From positions 5,213,001 to 5,277,000 of the forward strand of contig NZ_JAKRKC020000001.1 in the NCBI RefSeq assembly GCF_022664455.2: 64,000 nucleotides of DNA. The letters are read 5' to 3'. Positions 56,906 through 64,000 of the stretch are shown here, in pieces (within the stretch, counting starts at the first letter, position 1; each line of letters starts with the position of its first letter). The notes below the pieces were generated by a model. That model ran no database searches. It was not told the origin of the DNA and was given only the letters and a program-made list of their open reading frames with translations. The position numbers and the translations under genes were made by a program. The stretch comes from Actinomadura luzonensis (GTDB lineage Bacteria > Actinomycetota > Actinomycetes > Streptosporangiales > Streptosporangiaceae).

Positions 56906-57136
56906 ATGCGAAAGGCACGCGCTCTACTCGTCTCGGCCGTCATGGTCCTCGGAGTGTCGTTGACGACCGGCGCCACCCCGGCGCAGGCGGAGGCGGAGGC
57001 CGCGAGGCTGGCCGGCGTCTTCAGGGACTACTCGGAGTGCCAGCGAATCGGCGCCTACGGCATCACCCAGGGCTGGTGGGACTCCTACTCCTGCCAGTGG
57101 GAGTCCCGCTACCGCTACTACTTCCTCTACGCCTGA
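56906..57136 (+). CDS. Small secreted protein, Tyr/Trp-rich C-terminus
   Basis: A 76-residue precursor with AGGAGGA just before ATG 56906. The signal peptide (RKARALLVSAVMVLGVSLTT) ends near AQA at residue 30, leaving a mature peptide of about 46 residues with two Cys (likely disulfide) and a strikingly aromatic end (WWDSYSCQW, YRYYFLYA). I do not recognise a named family; comparable short secreted proteins of unknown role are common in actinomycetes. Divergent from the CBM2 esterase. Confidence 0.7.
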   Translation: MRKARALLVSAVMVLGVSLTTGATPAQAEAEAARLAGVFRDYSECQRIGAYGITQGWWDSYSCQWESRYRYYFLYA

Positions 57137-57146
57137 CCCCGTGAGA

Positions 57147-57187
57147 CGCACGCGCCCCGGCCCCGACCCCGAACCGGAGCGCGTGCG
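57147..57187. terminator. Hairpin between convergent small genes
   Basis: Perfect 9-base arms CGCACGCGC / GCGCGTGCG separated by 23 bases, after the small secreted protein gene and before the 3' end of the opposing gene. Confidence 0.45.
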
Positions 57188-57238
57188 CCCACTCCCGGCC
57201 TGGGCGCGCCCAGTGCGGTGATCGACGGGCGGCGGGGG

Positions 57239-57493
57239 TCAGCGCTCCAGAGCGGAGCGGCGCTGGATGGCCTCCACCGCCCTCTTGGCCACCACCAGCG
57301 AGGCGCCGGTCGCCTGCCGGTAGATCTTGATGGCCTTGACGGTCTTGCCGTCCCGCAACGCCGCATGGAACTCCGGCGGCAGCGCCGGACCGTCCGAGGC
57401 GGCGCCGGCCGCTCCCGTGACGAGGCCGAGGTGCCGCTGGAGCTCGGCGACCTGCTGCTCGAGCCGTGCGATTCTGTCCTCCACGGATTCCAT
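57239..57493 (-). CDS. Small protein with ribosomal L7/L12 C-terminal-like domain
   Basis: An 84-residue protein. Residues 1-25 form a short coiled coil (VEDRIARLEQQVAELQRHLG). The C-terminal half (ALRDGKTVKAIKIYRQATG, then VVAKRAVEAIQR) resembles the L7/L12 C-terminal domain helix pattern, as in the widespread actinobacterial standalone L7/L12-like proteins. It is not the ribosomal stalk protein itself, because the N-terminal dimerisation domain and the rpl context are missing. Function unknown. Confidence 0.75.
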   Translation of the reverse strand: MESVEDRIARLEQQVAELQRHLGLVTGAAGAASDGPALPPEFHAALRDGKTVKAIKIYRQATGASLVVAKRAVEAIQRRSALER

Positions 57494-57626
57494 GGCCGAA
57501 ACCCTACGACACCCGGCGGGCGGTGAACCGGTCGCGCACGGGGTTCGCCGGGACGGGGGCGCGTGGCGGCTTGGTAGGGTGCCGGTCTCGTGCCGCCCGG
57601 AGGGTCCGGCGGGGAGAGGGGTGCCG

Positions 57627-58478
57627 GTGCGGGCGGCGGAGATGCGGCGGGCGGTGGCGGCGGCCAGGGCGGTCGCCGCGTCCCTGGGTCTAGCGGCCGG
57701 CGAGGCGGCCGTGCTGCAGAACTCGAACAAGCTGACGTTGCGGCTGCTGCCGTGCGACGTCCTGGCCCGGGTGGCGCCCGCGGCGCAGCAGGTCTCGGCG
57801 TTCGAGATCGAGCTGGCGCGGCGGCTCGCCGGGACGGGGAGCCCGGTGGGCGTGCCGGACCCGCGTGTGGAGCCTCGCGCGTACGAGCGCGACGGCTTCG
57901 TCGTCACGCTGTGGACCTACTACGCGCCCGCGGCGCCTCCGGGGGCCGTCCCACCGGCCGGTTACGCCGGCGCGCTCCGGCGGCTGCACGCCGGGATGCG
58001 CGAGCTGGACGTGCCCGCCCCGCACTTCACCGACCGCGTACGCCAGGCGCGCCGGCTCGTGGCGGACCCCGGCCGGACGCCGGAGCTCCCGGACGCGGAC
58101 CGCCGCCTCCTCGCGGACGTCCTCGCCCGCCTGGGCGCGGCCGTCGGGACCCGCGGCGCCGCCGCCGAGCAGCTGCTGCACGGCGAGCCGCACCCCGGCA
58201 ACCTGCTCGCCACCGCGCACGGGCCGCTGTTCATCGACCTGGAGACCTGCTGCCGGGGGCCGGTCGAGTTCGACCTCGCCCACGCGCCCGAGGACGTCGG
58301 CGCGCACTACCCGGGGGCCGACCTGGGCCTGCTGCGCGACTGCCGCATCCTGGTGCTGGCGATCATCACGGCGTGGCGCTGGGACCGCGACGACCAGCTC
58401 CCGGACGGGCGGCGGCTCGGCGCGGAGTGGCTGGACCAGCTCCGGGCGGCGCTCGGCCACGACCCGTCGAGGCCGTGA
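57627..58478 (+). CDS. Aminoglycoside phosphotransferase-fold kinase
   Basis: A 283-residue protein of the APH/choline-kinase fold. The catalytic loop is LLHGEPHPGNLL (HGxxHPGN, Asp replaced by Glu) and the metal loop is FIDLETC (usually IDxExx). The N-terminal lobe is short with LARVAP in place of the usual Lys strand. GTG 57627 is chosen over 57621 because it is better spaced from GGGAGAGG. Substrate unknown; family members act on aminoglycosides, macrolides, choline or sugars. The 3' end is six bases from the converging adenosine deaminase gene. Confidence 0.75.
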   Translation: MRAAEMRRAVAAARAVAASLGLAAGEAAVLQNSNKLTLRLLPCDVLARVAPAAQQVSAFEIELARRLAGTGSPVGVPDPRVEPRAYERDGFVVTLWTYYAPAAPPGAVPPAGYAGALRRLHAGMRELDVPAPHFTDRVRQARRLVADPGRTPELPDADRRLLADVLARLGAAVGTRGAAAEQLLHGEPHPGNLLATAHGPLFIDLETCCRGPVEFDLAHAPEDVGAHYPGADLGLLRDCRILVLAIITAWRWDRDDQLPDGRRLGAEWLDQLRAALGHDPSRP

Positions 58479-58484
58479 CGCCGG

Positions 58485-59441
58485 TCAGGCGCGGACGCCG
58501 CCGCCGAGCGGGGCGAACGCGGCGGCGGCGGCGTGCCGCTGGACCTGCCGCTCCTCCTCGGCGCCCCAGCCGGCCGACCCGCGCAACGCGGCGAACTCCC
58601 GCTCCAGGGTGGTGGCGGACGTGGTGCGCGCGTCGGTGCCGATGGTGACCGCCAGCCCGGAGGCGAGCAGCCGGGTCGCGGGGTGGCCGGCGAGGCTCGG
58701 CACCGCGCCAGTCTGCACGTTGCTGACCGGGCACATCTCCAGCGTGACGCGGTCGCGGCGCAGGCGCTCCAGCAGCGCCTCGTCCTCGGCGCTGCGCGCG
58801 CCGTGGCCGATCCGGCGGGCGCCGAGCACGTCGATCGCCTCCCACACGCTCGCGGCCCCCGCCGCCTCGCCCGCGTGGACGGTGCACGGCAGCCCGGCCC
58901 GGTGCGCGAGGTCGAAGGCGGGCCGGTGGGGCGCGCCGGGGTAGAGCCGTTCGTCGCCGGCGAGGTCGAGCCCGCTGACCACGTCGCGGCGGCGCACCGC
59001 GGTGTCGGCGACGGCCAGGCTCTCCTCGGGGCTCTGGTGGCGCAGGCAGCACAGCAGCAGCGCGGTGCGCACGCCCGTCGCGGCCTGCCCGTCCGCGAGG
59101 CCGGCGGCGACCGCCGAGACGGCCTCGTCCAGGGTCATGCCCTGCCGCCCGTGGAGCTGCGGCGCGAACCTGGCCTCGCCGTGGACGACGCCGTCGGCCT
59201 GCCAGTCCTCGACCAGCTCGCGGGCCGCCCGGCGCAGCGCCTCGGGCGTCTGCAACACCTGGAGCGGCAGGTCGACGTAGGTGAGGTAGCGCGACAGGCT
59301 GCCGCAGTCGGGCGGGGCGACGACCAGCTCGGCCACCGGGCGGTCGAGCGTGATGCCCTGCTCGCGGGCCAGGTCGGCGACGGTGCCGGGGCGGACGGAG
59401 CCGTCGAGGTGGCAGTGCAGGTCGTGGCGGCCGATGGTCAT
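58485..59441 (-). CDS. add: Adenosine deaminase family protein
   Basis: A 318-residue TIM-barrel metalloenzyme. Zinc ligands HxH in HDLHCHLDGS at the N-terminus, His/Glu in CTVHAGEAAG, IGHGARS, and Asp in TIGTDARTTS near the C-terminus, where canonical enzymes have an Asp-Asp pair (only one Asp here). It hydrolyses adenosine or a related aminopurine nucleoside to inosine in purine salvage; the altered last motif may change specificity. Divergent from the LacI-type regulator with two LacI operators in between, so it is probably repressed by that protein and induced by a nucleoside or sugar. Confidence 0.88.
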   Translation of the reverse strand: MTIGRHDLHCHLDGSVRPGTVADLAREQGITLDRPVAELVVAPPDCGSLSRYLTYVDLPLQVLQTPEALRRAARELVEDWQADGVVHGEARFAPQLHGRQGMTLDEAVSAVAAGLADGQAATGVRTALLLCCLRHQSPEESLAVADTAVRRRDVVSGLDLAGDERLYPGAPHRPAFDLAHRAGLPCTVHAGEAAGAASVWEAIDVLGARRIGHGARSAEDEALLERLRRDRVTLEMCPVSNVQTGAVPSLAGHPATRLLASGLAVTIGTDARTTSATTLEREFAALRGSAGWGAEEERQVQRHAAAAAFAPLGGGVRA

Positions 59442-59470
59442 GGGGGTCCTTCCGGCGGCGGCGCGGCTGT

Positions 59471-59486
59471 GTCTAAACGATTAGAC
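59471..59486. promoter_or_regulatory. LacI-type operator 1
   Basis: GTCTAAACGATTAGAC, a near-perfect 16-base palindrome with central CG, in the divergent region between the adenosine deaminase and LacI genes. The central CG and symmetric half-sites are typical of LacI-family operators. Confidence 0.8.
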
Positions 59487-59503
59487 CATCGCCCGGAAGC
59501 CAT

Positions 59504-59519
59504 GTCTAATCGATTAGAT
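59504..59519. promoter_or_regulatory. LacI-type operator 2
   Basis: GTCTAATCGATTAGAT, the second 16-base palindrome, 33 bases from operator 1 (about three helical turns, same face of the helix). Confidence 0.8.
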
Positions 59520-59537
59520 GCGAGACTATGCTCCACC

Positions 59538-60533
59538 ATGAGCACTCCCGCAGGCAGGCCGGTCACCCTGGCCGACGTGGCCCGCCGGGCCGGCACCTCC
59601 ACGGCCGTGGTCAGCTACGTCATGAACGACGGCCCCCGCCCGGTCGCCCCCGCGACCCGCGAACGGGTGCTGGCCGCGGCGGCCGAGCTCGGCTACCGGC
59701 CCAACCGCATCGCCCGCGCGCTGCGCTCACGGGTCACCGGCGTGGTCGGCCTGGTGCTGGCGGACGCGCTCAACCCGTACTTCGGCGCGCTGGCCCGGCA
59801 CGTCGAGCGGGCGCTCGCCGGACACGGCCGGCTCATGCTGATCGGCAACGCCGACTACTCCGCGGAACGCCAGCGCCACCTCGTCGAGCGCTTCCTCGCC
59901 GCCCAGGTCGACGGCCTGGTGATCACCGCCGCCGACGCCGACGACGACGTGGCCGCCATGGCGCGGACAGCCGGGGTGCCCGCCGCGTACCTGCACAACG
60001 GCCCCGCCGCCGGACAGACCCCCGTGGTCGCCGCCGACAACGAGCACGCGGTCGAGGAGGCCGTCGCCCACCTGCGGGCGCACGGCCACCGCGACGTCGC
60101 GTTCCTGGCCGGCCCCCGGGACACCGGCCCCGTGGGCCGCAGGCGGCAGGTCTGGCGGGCCGCCACCGGCGACGGCGGGACCCTGCTACGCTCCGGCTAC
60201 TCCCGCGCCGAGGCGGACGCCCTGATCCGCCGCCTGGCCGCCACCGGCGACGTGCCGCGGGCACTGGTCGCCGCCACGGACGAGCAGGCCATCGGCGTCC
60301 TGTCCGGGGCCTGCGCCGCCGGCCTGCCCGTCCCCGGCCGGGTCGCGGTCGTCAGCCTGGACGGCAGCCCCGACAGCGCCCACACCGCCCCGGCGCTGAC
60401 CGTCACCGGGCAGCCGCTGGAGACGATGGCGCGCCAGGCCGTCGACCTGCTCTTCACCCCGTCCGCCTCGCCGGCCGCCCCGCGCGCGCCCCTGATCAGG
60501 AGACGGAGCTGCGGCTGCGAGGAGCCGCGCTGA
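59538..60533 (+). CDS. LacI family transcriptional regulator
   Basis: A 331-residue repressor. Helix-turn-helix plus hinge about residues 8-62 (VTLADVARRAGTSTAVVSYV, RPNRIARALRSRVTG). The periplasmic-binding-like effector domain follows (VGLVLADALNPYFGALARHV; VDGLVITAAD; ALVAATDEQAIGVL; VVSLDGSPDS). It ends in the common LIRRRSCGC. ATG 59538 lies 18 bases after operator 2, consistent with autoregulation. Partner gene: the divergent adenosine deaminase. Confidence 0.92.
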   Translation: MSTPAGRPVTLADVARRAGTSTAVVSYVMNDGPRPVAPATRERVLAAAAELGYRPNRIARALRSRVTGVVGLVLADALNPYFGALARHVERALAGHGRLMLIGNADYSAERQRHLVERFLAAQVDGLVITAADADDDVAAMARTAGVPAAYLHNGPAAGQTPVVAADNEHAVEEAVAHLRAHGHRDVAFLAGPRDTGPVGRRRQVWRAATGDGGTLLRSGYSRAEADALIRRLAATGDVPRALVAATDEQAIGVLSGACAAGLPVPGRVAVVSLDGSPDSAHTAPALTVTGQPLETMARQAVDLLFTPSASPAAPRAPLIRRRSCGCEEPR

Positions 60534-60618
60534 GCCCGCCGGCGGTAGGGAGGGCCCCCGGCCGACAGGCGGGCAGGCATGACTGCGTGGCGGGTGATCA
60601 TCCCGCGACAGTGGAGGC

Positions 60619-61749
60619 ATGAGAAAGTCGCTCGCCATCGCGGTCGCCGCCACCCTGGTCCTCGCCCCCGTCGCCCCCGCCTTCGCCACCGCCGCCACCG
60701 CGACCGCCACGGCCACCGCCACCGCCACGGCCACGGCCGCCGCCACGGCGCCCTCGCCGCAGGCCGCCCTGGACGTGCTCACCGCCGAGGACGGCATGGC
60801 CGGCGCGTTGAGCCGGGCGCGGAGCCCGGGCGGCGCGAGCGTGACCTGGCGCTCCGGCACGGCGGAGCGGGGCACCGGCAGGCCGATGGTCGGCCCCGAG
60901 GGCCGGTTCAGGATCGCCAGCGTCACCAAGCCGATCATCGCCGCCACCGTGCTGCGGCTGGCCGGGCAGCACAAGATCGACCTGGCCGCCAAGGTGGAGC
61001 GCTACCTGCCCGGCGTGCTGCGCGGCACCGGCGACGGCGCCGGGATCGACGGCCGGAAGATCACTGTCCGGATGTTGCTGCAGCAGACCAGCGGCCTGCC
61101 CGAGTTCCTGGACGCGGTCGAATGGAAGGAGCCGTTCCCCGACTTCCTGCGGGTGGCGCTGGCGCGCAAGCCCACGCCGCGCGGCTCCTTCGCCTACGCC
61201 AACACCAACTACCTGGTCCTCGGCATGATCGTGACCGCGGTGACCGGGGAGGACTTCCGGCGGGCGAGCCGGGACCTCGTGCTGCGGCCGTACGGGATGC
61301 GGGACACGTACTGGCCGGCCAAGGGCGACGACGGCATCCGCGGCCCGCACGCCCACACCTACGGCGTGCACCCCGGCAGCCCGCAGGACGGCGAGGTGGA
61401 CCTGACCGACCGGCTGCCCACCTACGCGTTCGGACCCAGCGGTGGCCTGGTGTCCACGCCCGACGACCTGAACCGGTTCTGGAGCAGGGCGCCGCTGAGC
61501 GAGCTGATGGCCCGGCCGGTGAAGGTGGAGGAGGAAGGCTGGCCGGCGGGCGCGCGCTACGGCTACGGCGTGGCCCGGATGCGGTCGGGCTGCGGCTACG
61601 CCTACTTCGCCGCCGGGGACATGCCGGGGGCCGCGGTGTTCAGCGGCCGGGACCGGGCCGGCCGCGCCGCCACGGTGTACGTCACCGGCGTGCCCGCCGA
61701 CCGGCGGCACCTGATCGACGCCTTCACCGCCGCATTGTGCGCCCGCTGA
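60619..61749 (+). CDS. Secreted serine hydrolase (class C beta-lactamase / DD-peptidase fold)
   Basis: A 376-residue exported protein. Signal peptide about 1-25 followed by an Ala-Thr repeat linker (ATATATATATATA), encoded by a simple GCCACC-type repeat. The catalytic domain has SxxK in ASVTKP (nucleophile Ser near residue 112), YxN in YANTNY (near 195), and GPSGGLVSTPDDLNRF (near 275). This is the beta-lactamase/PBP4*/D-alanyl-D-alanine carboxypeptidase (family S12) fold. Actinomycete relatives act on peptidoglycan or on esters; the exact role is unclear. Confidence 0.88.
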   Translation: MRKSLAIAVAATLVLAPVAPAFATAATATATATATATATAAATAPSPQAALDVLTAEDGMAGALSRARSPGGASVTWRSGTAERGTGRPMVGPEGRFRIASVTKPIIAATVLRLAGQHKIDLAAKVERYLPGVLRGTGDGAGIDGRKITVRMLLQQTSGLPEFLDAVEWKEPFPDFLRVALARKPTPRGSFAYANTNYLVLGMIVTAVTGEDFRRASRDLVLRPYGMRDTYWPAKGDDGIRGPHAHTYGVHPGSPQDGEVDLTDRLPTYAFGPSGGLVSTPDDLNRFWSRAPLSELMARPVKVEEEGWPAGARYGYGVARMRSGCGYAYFAAGDMPGAAVFSGRDRAGRAATVYVTGVPADRRHLIDAFTAALCAR

Positions 61750-61777
61750 GCCCGCTCGCGGTGGCGACGCCGTCCGT

Positions 61778-61868
61778 GCCGCTTGTTCCGGCGGCGGCGT
61801 CAGCCAGTGCCGGTCGGGCGGTGCCGGTCAGGCGGTGCCGTCAGGCGGCTGCCGCTTGTTCCGGCGGC
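61778..61868. repeat. Direct and tandem repeats at the STAS gene 3' end
   Basis: GCCGCTTGTTCCGGCGGC occurs at 61778-61795 and again at 61851-61868. Between them GTGCCGGTCNGGCG is repeated in tandem at 61807-61820 and 61821-61834, with a 13-base version at 61835-61847 that lacks one base. Confidence 0.85.
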
Positions 61869-62514
61869 GCGCCGCCGCTGCGGGTGGCGCGCAGGGCCGC
61901 CATGGTCTCGCCGCAGCGGCGGCGCGTGTCGCGCAGGCGCTCCAGGTTGTCGCGCAACGTGCCGAGCCGCGCGACGAGGTCTCCTGGCGGTCGGCGGCCT
62001 GCTCCATCAGGGCCCGCGTACGAGCGCGCGCCGGGTCGATCGCGGGCGGCAGGGCCGGGCGCGGCCGTGCCTCGAGCGGGCCGGCGGCGCACGGCGCGCA
62101 GCCGCCGCACGTGCCGGCGGGCCAGGACGGCCGGGCCCTGCCCTGGTACGCCTGCACGCCGGCGGCGGTCAGGGCCGCGGCCACGTGCGGATAGACGGCG
62201 ATGGCGGACGGCAGCAGCCCGTGCTCGGCGCTCAGCGCGATCAGCCGGCGCAGCGCCGGGCTCGCCTCGGCGACGGCCAGCCAGCCGCCCTTGCCCCGCA
62301 GGGCCAGGTGCGTGGCGGCGAGCTGGTCGAGCCCGCGCAGGTCGCAGAACTCCAGGTCACCGGCGGCCACGACCACGTGCCTGACCGCCGACCGCGGCAG
62401 GGGGTCGAGGTGGGCGGCCAGCACGGGCTCGGTGGTCACGTCGAGCTCCCCGGACAGGGAGATCGTCAGGGTGACGTCATCGACGGGTACGAGCCGGATC
62501 GACAGGCGGGTCAT
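61841..62514 (-). CDS. STAS-domain protein, frameshifted near its C-terminus
   Basis: Residues 1-115 form a STAS domain of the anti-sigma-factor antagonist kind (TISLSGELDVTTEPVLAAHL; CDLRGLDQLAATHLALRGKG), where the usual phosphorylatable Ser position reads LEFCDLRG (Cys). A Cys/Pro-rich linker (GTCGGCAPCAAG) follows. From about 61985 the literal frame becomes Ser/Ala/Arg-rich and stops at 61828. The neighbouring frame gives a natural helix (DLVARLGTLRDNLERLRDTR) ending at 61841. CAGGAGACCTC would read QEDLVA if it were CAGGAGGACCTC, so one G seems to be missing near 61980-61986. Combined length about 224 residues. May regulate sigma-factor signalling. Confidence 0.65.
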
Positions 62515-62632
62515 GGTTTCACCCCTTCGCCCCATGTGCTGACCATGGCGACCATCCTTCCCCGGCATCCGTCCGGCAAGCGTCCGTACCGCTCCCCGGG
62601 GCGGGCGGCGCAGGCCGGAGCGGGGCCGCCGG

Positions 62633-63829
62633 TCAGCGGCGGTGGCCCGCCACCGGGTGCTCGCCCTCGGTCTGGAGCCGGTACTCCTCGCCGGACTTGC
62701 TGCGGTTCTCCTCGATCACCTGGTCCGACGGCGGCGCCTCGCCGCCCATGATCGTCTCCTGCATCCTCTCGAACCGCTCGTGGGCCTCCTGCACGTAGCC
62801 GGTGCCGAGAGTGGTGTAGTCGATCTGGGTGGCGATCAGCTCGCGCAGGTACGCCTTGTTCGGCTCGAACGTCACCGGCTGCGGCAGCTCGGGGGCGCAC
62901 ACCTGCTCCGGGTCGCGGCCGTCGTGCTTCTTGAACAGCTCGGCGGCCAGCCGCAGGTGCTCCAGCTCCATGTTGAGGTGGAGCTCCCAGATGTTCTTGA
63001 CCTTGGGGTCGGACTCGGTCTCCATGAACGAGTGGTACAGGTAGCACTCGTTGTACTCGTGGTTGAGCAGCATCTCCCACCAGCTTTCGCCCGGGTCCAC
63101 CAGGGACTCGTAGTGGGTGACGTGCTCCTCCTCGATCAGGCCGATCTCCTGGTAGAGGCGGCGGGCGATGGGCTCCATGTACGTCGGGCCGACGTTCATG
63201 TAGAAGTTCATCGTCTGCTGCTCGGCCGCCATGATGGTCAGGGCGTGCAGCTTGCTGATCGGCGCGGCCGAGCTCTTGTCGTACGGCTCGCGCACGTTGT
63301 CGACCGGGTCGCGGTGGTGGAGGGCGGTGGGCCGGCCGGGCATGACCTCGGTGAGCTGGTCGACGATCTTCTCGGCCTTGCGGTGCTCGATCATCTCGTA
63401 CAGGTTGCTGTACCGGTAGAGGTGGTCGAAGTCCTCCAGCACGCCGAACTGGTAGGCCTGCTTGAGGTACGGGTCCGGCTCCATGCGCGCCACCCACGCC
63501 GTCAGGTCCACGGCGACCTGCTCGTAGGCGATCGTGGTCTCCAGCACGGACGCGAGGCCGGGCAGCAGCCAGTTGACCACCTTCTGCTGCTGGGCCTCGA
63601 TGTAGCGGGTGCGGGCGAGCTGCTGCTTCAGCTCGATGTCCGGGCAGTGGCGGGCGAGCTGGTGGCTGAAGAGGATCGCCTCGACCTCGATGCCGTTCAT
63701 GGCGATGATGCGGCAGCGCGTGTACGGGTCGACGTGGTCGGGGTCGATGGGGGTGACGTTCAGCTCGCGCCAGTTGCGCAGCTGCTTGTCCAGCGGGATG
63801 CCCCGTTGCTGGAGGGGGTTGAAGGTCAT
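62633..63829 (-). CDS. Ferritin-like superfamily protein, unknown function
   Basis: A 398-residue, mostly helical soluble protein. Several Glu/His pairs resemble ferritin-like di-iron ligands (LIEEEHVTHYESL, MELEHLRLAAEL, MIEHRKAEKIV, FSHQLARH). The size is much larger than ferritin and suggests two four-helix units. ATG 63829 (MTFNPLQQRGIPLDKQ) is taken since AAGGAG lies upstream on the - strand. Comparable conserved proteins occur in actinobacteria and proteobacteria without known activity; a stress or iron/oxygen-related role is only inferred. Stands alone with no visible operon partner. Confidence 0.7.
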   Translation of the reverse strand: MTFNPLQQRGIPLDKQLRNWRELNVTPIDPDHVDPYTRCRIIAMNGIEVEAILFSHQLARHCPDIELKQQLARTRYIEAQQQKVVNWLLPGLASVLETTIAYEQVAVDLTAWVARMEPDPYLKQAYQFGVLEDFDHLYRYSNLYEMIEHRKAEKIVDQLTEVMPGRPTALHHRDPVDNVREPYDKSSAAPISKLHALTIMAAEQQTMNFYMNVGPTYMEPIARRLYQEIGLIEEEHVTHYESLVDPGESWWEMLLNHEYNECYLYHSFMETESDPKVKNIWELHLNMELEHLRLAAELFKKHDGRDPEQVCAPELPQPVTFEPNKAYLRELIATQIDYTTLGTGYVQEAHERFERMQETIMGGEAPPSDQVIEENRSKSGEEYRLQTEGEHPVAGHRR

Positions 63830-64000
63830 CTGCCTGGTGCTCCTTCGCACTGGTGATCGTGGGCGTCGTGCTGTCGCGCCTCGGACCAGGCGGCCTGTCC
63901 TGCCCGAGTCTCGGCGGACGTGGCAAGCGGCCTACCCCCGGACATACCGGGCAATCTGCGCACACTCTCCCCGGACTGCACGATGTTCTTGACAACCCGC
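63830..64000. other. Upstream region of ferritin-like gene, no gene seen
   Basis: The last 170 bases contain no credible coding frame. They presumably hold the promoter of the leftward ferritin-like gene, but no clear promoter elements were found. Confidence 0.4.

Overview
The window is very GC-rich DNA with dense, mostly divergent or convergent single genes and short operons, GTG starts and strong G/C bias at third codon positions. Gene content (MbtH/NRPS/PKS assembly lines, LLM oxidoreductase, GAP-family membrane protein, CBM2 esterase, many TetR/MerR/LacI regulators) points to a filamentous actinomycete. A Streptosporangiales genus such as Nonomuraea or a Streptomyces relative would fit, but the genus is a guess. 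No rRNA, tRNA, transposase, integrase or CRISPR array was seen.

Layout. 1-12079: chromosomal accessory genes, namely a GAP-family membrane protein (cut by the window edge), a GH15 glycosidase, two MFS exporters each next to a TetR regulator, an SDR lacking its catalytic Tyr/Lys, a VOC protein, a PiT phosphate permease with a 76-residue membrane partner, a CAP-domain lipoprotein and an Ntn-type amidohydrolase lipoprotein. 12080-12809 is a gene-free leader.

12810-39569: hybrid NRPS-PKS cluster on the + strand, apparently one transcription unit with 4-base start/stop overlaps: type II thioesterase with an unusual C-terminal extension, NRPS (A-PCP-C-A-PCP), PKS module (KS-AT-KR-DH-ACP), MbtH, NRPS (C-A-PCP), NRPS (C-A-PCP-C-A-PCP), NRPS (C-A-PCP-TE), MFS exporter. 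By-eye binding-pocket codes suggest Gly, a Gly/Ala-like residue, Ser and Ser for the last four modules. The terminal thioesterase has Cys in place of Ser. The first NRPS is broken by a 32-bp tandem duplication whose removal restores one frame of 1708 codons.

39624-48372: LLM oxidoreductase, a riboflavin synthase/DHBP synthase fusion preceded by a divergent FMN-riboswitch-like leader, a lipoprotein, a SnoaL-like protein, a decayed Ada/AlkA gene, an MBL hydrolase, a charged repeat protein, and an alpha/beta-hydrolase/MerR pair with a MerR-type operator. 48454-54692 (- strand): a second biosynthetic cassette of a KR-less iterative type I PKS of the orsellinate-synthase kind, a discrete ACP and two KAS III-like acyltransferases, with no acceptor pathway beside it. 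This is the gene set that makes and transfers aromatic acyl groups in avilamycin/calicheamicin/chlorothricin-type pathways. 55052-64000: CBM2 esterase, small secreted protein, L7/L12-C-like protein, aminoglycoside-phosphotransferase-fold protein, adenosine deaminase divergent from a LacI regulator with two clear operators, serine hydrolase, a frameshifted STAS protein and a ferritin-like protein.

Working model: the + strand cluster makes a short lipid-free peptide-polyketide released by a Cys thioesterase and exported by the MFS protein. The aromatic cassette about 9 kb away may supply an aryl group to that product or to something outside the window. The latter link is inference only.
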